Part shown: piece by piece, positions 61,188-64,000 of the stretch
How the letters are laid out: every line of letters starts with the position of its first letter
How positions within the stretch are numbered: position 1 is the first letter of the stretch
NCBI RefSeq assembly: GCF_030317115.1
Contig: NZ_JASZYF010000011.1
Span: 156,385 to 220,384, forward strand
Reading direction: 5' to 3'
DNA from: Variovorax gracilis
Lineage (GTDB): Bacteria > Pseudomonadota > Gammaproteobacteria > Burkholderiales > Burkholderiaceae_C
DNA length: 64,000 nucleotides
Translations under genes and position numbers: made by a program
The notes under the pieces: generated by a model
The model's input: only the letters and a program-made list of their open reading frames with translations
The model's database searches: none
What the model was told of the DNA's origin: nothing

Positions 61188-62163
61188 TCGGCAGCACGAT
61201 GCCCGTGATGTAGCTTGCGCAGCACGGCGCCGCCAGGAACACATAGGCCGGCGACAGCTCCTCGGGCTGGGCCGGGCGCTTCATGTCGGTGTGCTTGCCG
61301 AAGTCCTTCACCTCGTCGCCGGAGCGATCGGCCGGGTTCAGCGGCGTCCACACAGGCCCGGGCGCCACCGCGTTCACGCGAATGCCCTTGTCCAGCAGAT
61401 TGCTCGCCAGCGACTTCGTGAATGCGTGGATCGCACCCTTGGTGGTCGAGTAGTCGAGCAGTTGCGCGCTGCCTTCCAGCCCCGTCACCGAGCCGGTGTT
61501 GATGATCGAACCGCCCTTCGGAAGATGCGGCACCGCCGCGCGCGCCATCTGGAAATAGCCGATCACGTTGGTGCGCAGGGTGAGGTCGAGCCGCTCGTCG
61601 GTGATGTCCTCGATCGAGGCCGCGTGCAACTGGAAGGCGGCGTTGTTGACCAGAATATCCAGCTTGCCGAAAGCCTGCAGCGTCTCCTGCACCGCCTGTT
61701 TGCAGAACGCCGGATCGCGGACGTCGCCGGGAATCAGCACGCAGTGCTGGCCCTCGGCCTCGATGCAGCGCCTGGTTTCCTCGGCATCGACCTGCTCTTC
61801 CTTCAGGTAGACGATCGCCACCTCCGCGCCTTCGCGTGCGTAGAGCAGGGCAACGGCGCGGCCGATACCCGAGTCGCCGCCCGTCACCAGCGCCGTCATG
61901 CCGTTGAGCTTGCCGCTGCCGAGATAGCCCGGCGCCATGAAACGGGGCTGCAGATCCATCTCGGCTTCGATGCCGGGCTTCTTCAGGTGCTGCGCGGGCA
62001 TCGGGTTTTCCGGCTCGGGGCGGTGGCCGGCCTGCACCGGCTTGTCGCTCCTGGCCTCGGGCTTGGCGGCGCGGTCCTTGGCGTCCTGCTCGCGCTGCAC
62101 CTTTCGATGCTGGACGGCGACGTCGCCCGCATCGGCATTCGACGGGTCTTGGGGTGAGGTCAT
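61162..62163 (-). CDS. SDR family oxidoreductase, YghA/general-stress type
   Basis: A 333-residue SDR with an ~85-residue charged N-terminal extension (KVQREQDAKDRAAKPEARS and similar) before the core. The core has TGGDSGIGRAVA, NNAA and YSTTK. The family (YghA, GSP39-type) is associated with stress, and the extension is typical. ATG 62163 has GGAGCAC upstream. It diverges from the Nramp gene. Confidence 0.9.
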   Translation of the reverse strand: MTSPQDPSNADAGDVAVQHRKVQREQDAKDRAAKPEARSDKPVQAGHRPEPENPMPAQHLKKPGIEAEMDLQPRFMAPGYLGSGKLNGMTALVTGGDSGIGRAVALLYAREGAEVAIVYLKEEQVDAEETRRCIEAEGQHCVLIPGDVRDPAFCKQAVQETLQAFGKLDILVNNAAFQLHAASIEDITDERLDLTLRTNVIGYFQMARAAVPHLPKGGSIINTGSVTGLEGSAQLLDYSTTKGAIHAFTKSLASNLLDKGIRVNAVAPGPVWTPLNPADRSGDEVKDFGKHTDMKRPAQPEELSPAYVFLAAPCCASYITGIVLPITGSVGAV

Positions 62164-62353
62164 CGGGGTGCTCCTGGGTTGATGCTTCACCGTAGGCAGG
62201 CGCCGCGGCGCGTCGTGTCGTCCAAGGCCGCATCCATTGCGCAGACTCGATGACGTCCCACAGCGCGCCGGGGCCCGCACCTATCTGTCGCCTTGCGTCC
62301 TCGCGGCAACGTCTCCGGCTGCACTCCCACCCAGTCACTTTGCGGAGCCGTCC

Positions 62354-63649
62354 ATGAGCACCCCTTCGACGAGCGCGCCCCACGGGAACCCGCAGACCAG
62401 CGAGCGCTGGTGGTCCAAGCTCGGCCCGGGGCTCATCACGGGCGCGGCGGACGACGATCCGAGCGGCATCGCCACCTATTCGCAGGCCGGCGCGCAGTTC
62501 GGCTATGGCGTCGGATGGACGCTGCTCATCACCTATCCGCTGATGATGGGCATCCAGCTCGCCAGCGCCCGCATCGGGCGTGTCACCGGCAAGAACCTCA
62601 CCGAGACCTTCGCACGCTTCTGCCCGCGGTGGATGGTCGCCTCGCTCGTGCTGCTGCTGCTGGTCGCCAACGTCATCAACCTCGGCGCCGACCTGAGCGC
62701 CATGGGCGACTCGGCCGCGCTGGTGCTGCCCGGCCATGCGGCCTGGTACGCGCTGGGCTTCGGCACCGTCTCGTTGCTGCTGCAGGTCTTCATGTCGTAC
62801 GAGCGCTATGTGCGCGTGCTCAAGTGGCTGACGCTGTCGCTCTTCGCCTATGTGGGCGTGGTGTTCGCGGTCCATGTGGACTGGGGCGCCGCGATGCGCG
62901 GCGTGTTCGCGCCCTCCTTCCAGTGGAGCCGGGAGTACGTGACCACCGTCGTCGCCATCCTCGGGACCACCATCAGCCCGTACCTCTTCTTCTGGCAGGC
63001 CTCCCAGGAAGTGCAGGACATCAAGCGCGTGCCCGAAGACCATCCGCTGCGCGTCGCCCCCGAGCAGGCACGGCACCAGTTGCGCCGCCTGCGCATCGAC
63101 ACGGCAGTGGGCATGGGCTTCTCGAACCTGATCGCGTTCTTCGTCATCACGGCTGCGGCCGCGACCTTGCATGCGAACGGCCAGACCCAGATCGACTCCA
63201 CCGCGCAGGCCGCCGCCGCGTTGCGGCCGATTGCTGGCGATGCCGCCTTCCTGCTCTTCGCACTCGGCATCATCGGCACCGGCATGCTGGCGCTGCCCGT
63301 GCTCGCCGGCTCGGCGGCGGAGGCGGTGGCGAGCTACTTCCGCGTGCGCAAGGGCCTGGACCTGACGCTGGCGCAGGGCCGGAGCTTCTACGGCATCCTC
63401 GCCGCCGCCATGGCGATCGGCGTCGCGATCAGCCTGTCGGGCATCAACCCGATCTCGGCGCTCTACTGGGCCGCCGTGATCAACGCCGTCATCTCCGTGC
63501 CGGTGATGGCGGCCGTGATGATCGCGGCGTCGAGCCGAAGGGTGATGGGCGAGATGGTGCTGCCGCGGAAGTGGAAGGTGCTGGGGTGGGTGGCGACGGG
63601 GGCCATGGGGGCGGCCTCGGTGGCGTTGGGGGTGGTTTCTGCAGGCTGA
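62354..63649 (+). CDS. Nramp-related divalent metal transporter with altered metal-site motifs
   Basis: A 431-residue protein with about 11 hydrophobic helices of the Nramp fold. TM1 has DDDPSGIATYS at 33-43 in place of the DPGN motif of Mn/Fe Nramps. TM6 has GTTISPYLFFWQ at 204-215, with no Met in the MPH position. This pair of changes is reported for Nramp-related Mg2+ (NRMT-type) transporters. The substrate may be Mg2+ or Mn2+ rather than Fe2+, so I avoid the name mntH. The ATG at 62354 follows a GGAG site (62344-62347). Confidence 0.85.
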   Translation: MSTPSTSAPHGNPQTSERWWSKLGPGLITGAADDDPSGIATYSQAGAQFGYGVGWTLLITYPLMMGIQLASARIGRVTGKNLTETFARFCPRWMVASLVLLLLVANVINLGADLSAMGDSAALVLPGHAAWYALGFGTVSLLLQVFMSYERYVRVLKWLTLSLFAYVGVVFAVHVDWGAAMRGVFAPSFQWSREYVTTVVAILGTTISPYLFFWQASQEVQDIKRVPEDHPLRVAPEQARHQLRRLRIDTAVGMGFSNLIAFFVITAAAATLHANGQTQIDSTAQAAAALRPIAGDAAFLLFALGIIGTGMLALPVLAGSAAEAVASYFRVRKGLDLTLAQGRSFYGILAAAMAIGVAISLSGINPISALYWAAVINAVISVPVMAAVMIAASSRRVMGEMVLPRKWKVLGWVATGAMGAASVALGVVSAG

Positions 63650-63762
63650 GGGAGGGTCCGGACCCGGAAGTCTTGCGGATGGCAGCACGGATGCCGTCGC
63701 ATTGCTGTAATCTCCGCGACCTACGGTGACTTCGGTCATTGGCAGCCTCAAGGAGATAGGCG

Positions 63763-64000
63763 ATGAACAAGTTCCTGGCCGCGACCATCCCTCTGGCCGC
63801 ATGCATCGGCGTCGGCACGGCGTCGGCTCAATCGACCGTCACGCTGTTCGGCATCGTGGATACCGGCGTCAGCAGCTACCGGAACCAGGCCCAGGGCCCG
63901 TTCGGCACGAGCTTCACGACCAGCCAGACCCTGATGACCAATTCCGCCTACAACTCCAGCCGGCTCGGCTTCAAGGGTACGGAAGACCTCGGCGGTGGCT
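63763..64000 (+). CDS. Gram-negative porin, 3'-truncated by window end
   Basis: The first 79 residues show a Sec signal (MNKFLAATIPLAACIGVGTASA) split: cleavage after residue 22, then mature QSTVTLFGIVDTGVSSYRN, the hallmark N-terminus of Burkholderiales trimeric OmpC-like porins (beta-strand 1 ending ...GTEDLGGG). It continues past base 64000. AAGGAGA lies 7-13 nt before the ATG. The 113 nt before it contains only intergenic sequence. Confidence 0.9.
   Translation, partial: MNKFLAATIPLAACIGVGTASAQSTVTLFGIVDTGVSSYRNQAQGPFGTSFTTSQTLMTNSAYNSSRLGFKGTEDLGGG

Noticed and set aside
61007..63802. Long - strand frame spanning the SDR to Nramp region
   Set aside because: Overlaps three recognised genes in another frame.

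Overview
This window reads as chromosomal DNA of a GC-rich betaproteobacterium of the family Comamonadaceae. Variovorax or a close relative is my best guess. The basis is the protein character (Bug/tripartite tricarboxylate receptor, IclR and LysR regulators, Lhr, pirin, form I CO dehydrogenase with an RcoM-type regulator) and a dispersed GC-rich intergenic repeat that I associate with this family. I saw no rRNA, tRNA, CRISPR array, transposase or integrase.

Layout. (1) 1-4.5 kb: the 3' part of rsmA, a copy of the dispersed repeat, a secreted barnase-like RNase with its barstar inhibitor, and the malic enzyme maeB. (2) 4.4-4.8 kb: an intergenic stretch built like a bacterial replication origin, in the order AT-rich tract, TAG trinucleotide array, GC block, DnaA-box-like nonamers. 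Genes diverge on either side of it. (3) 4.8-15.7 kb: a membrane and polyamine cassette (SPFH-SHOCT protein, zinc-ribbon DUF4178 protein, DUF350 protein, membrane-fused aminopropyltransferase, exported FAD amine oxidase), then pepP, a large unknown lipoprotein, and the coupled pair speD-murU. SpeD would make the decarboxylated SAM that the aminopropyltransferase uses. (4) 15.7-18.9 kb: tkt-gap of central carbon metabolism with a strong terminator. (5) 18.9-20.3 kb: an ABM monooxygenase and a frameshifted metallo-beta-lactamase-fold gene.

(6) 20.3-26.9 kb: a defence island with a half-size hsdS, hsdM, a predicted small structured RNA, an Abi_2/HEPN abortive-infection gene and hsdR. The HsdR nuclease motif lacks its usual lysine. 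Two 21-bp inverted repeats sit in front of hsdS. (7) 26.9-28.5 kb: two VOC proteins and a divergent TetR regulator with operator-like palindromes. (8) 28.6-37.7 kb: a complete aerobic carbon monoxide dehydrogenase locus. An RcoM-like haem-PAS/LytTR regulator faces a promoter with three TTnnnG direct repeats at 21-bp spacing, followed by coxM-S-L-G-D-E-F and a molybdenum-cofactor nucleotidyltransferase. The CoxL active-site motif AYRCSFR marks true (form I) CO dehydrogenase, so the host can probably oxidise CO, including at trace level.

(9) 37.7-49.8 kb: FAD monooxygenase, ferritin-like protein, acuI, lhr, Lrp and HxlR regulators, an aldo/keto reductase, three tandem units of the dispersed repeat, and a bile-acid-symporter-family transporter divergent from a LysR gene. 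(10) 49.8-54.7 kb: an aromatic-degradation operon (VOC/extradiol-type protein, MhpA-like hydroxylase, IclR, fumarylacetoacetate-hydrolase family) divergent from a Bug solute receptor; the two promoters share a -35 region. (11) 54.8-64 kb: PHB-depolymerase-type esterase, pirin, small unknown, slyD, SDR/LysR divergent pair, YihY/BrkB, general-stress-type SDR, an Nramp-related transporter with altered metal-site motifs, and the start of a porin cut by the window end.
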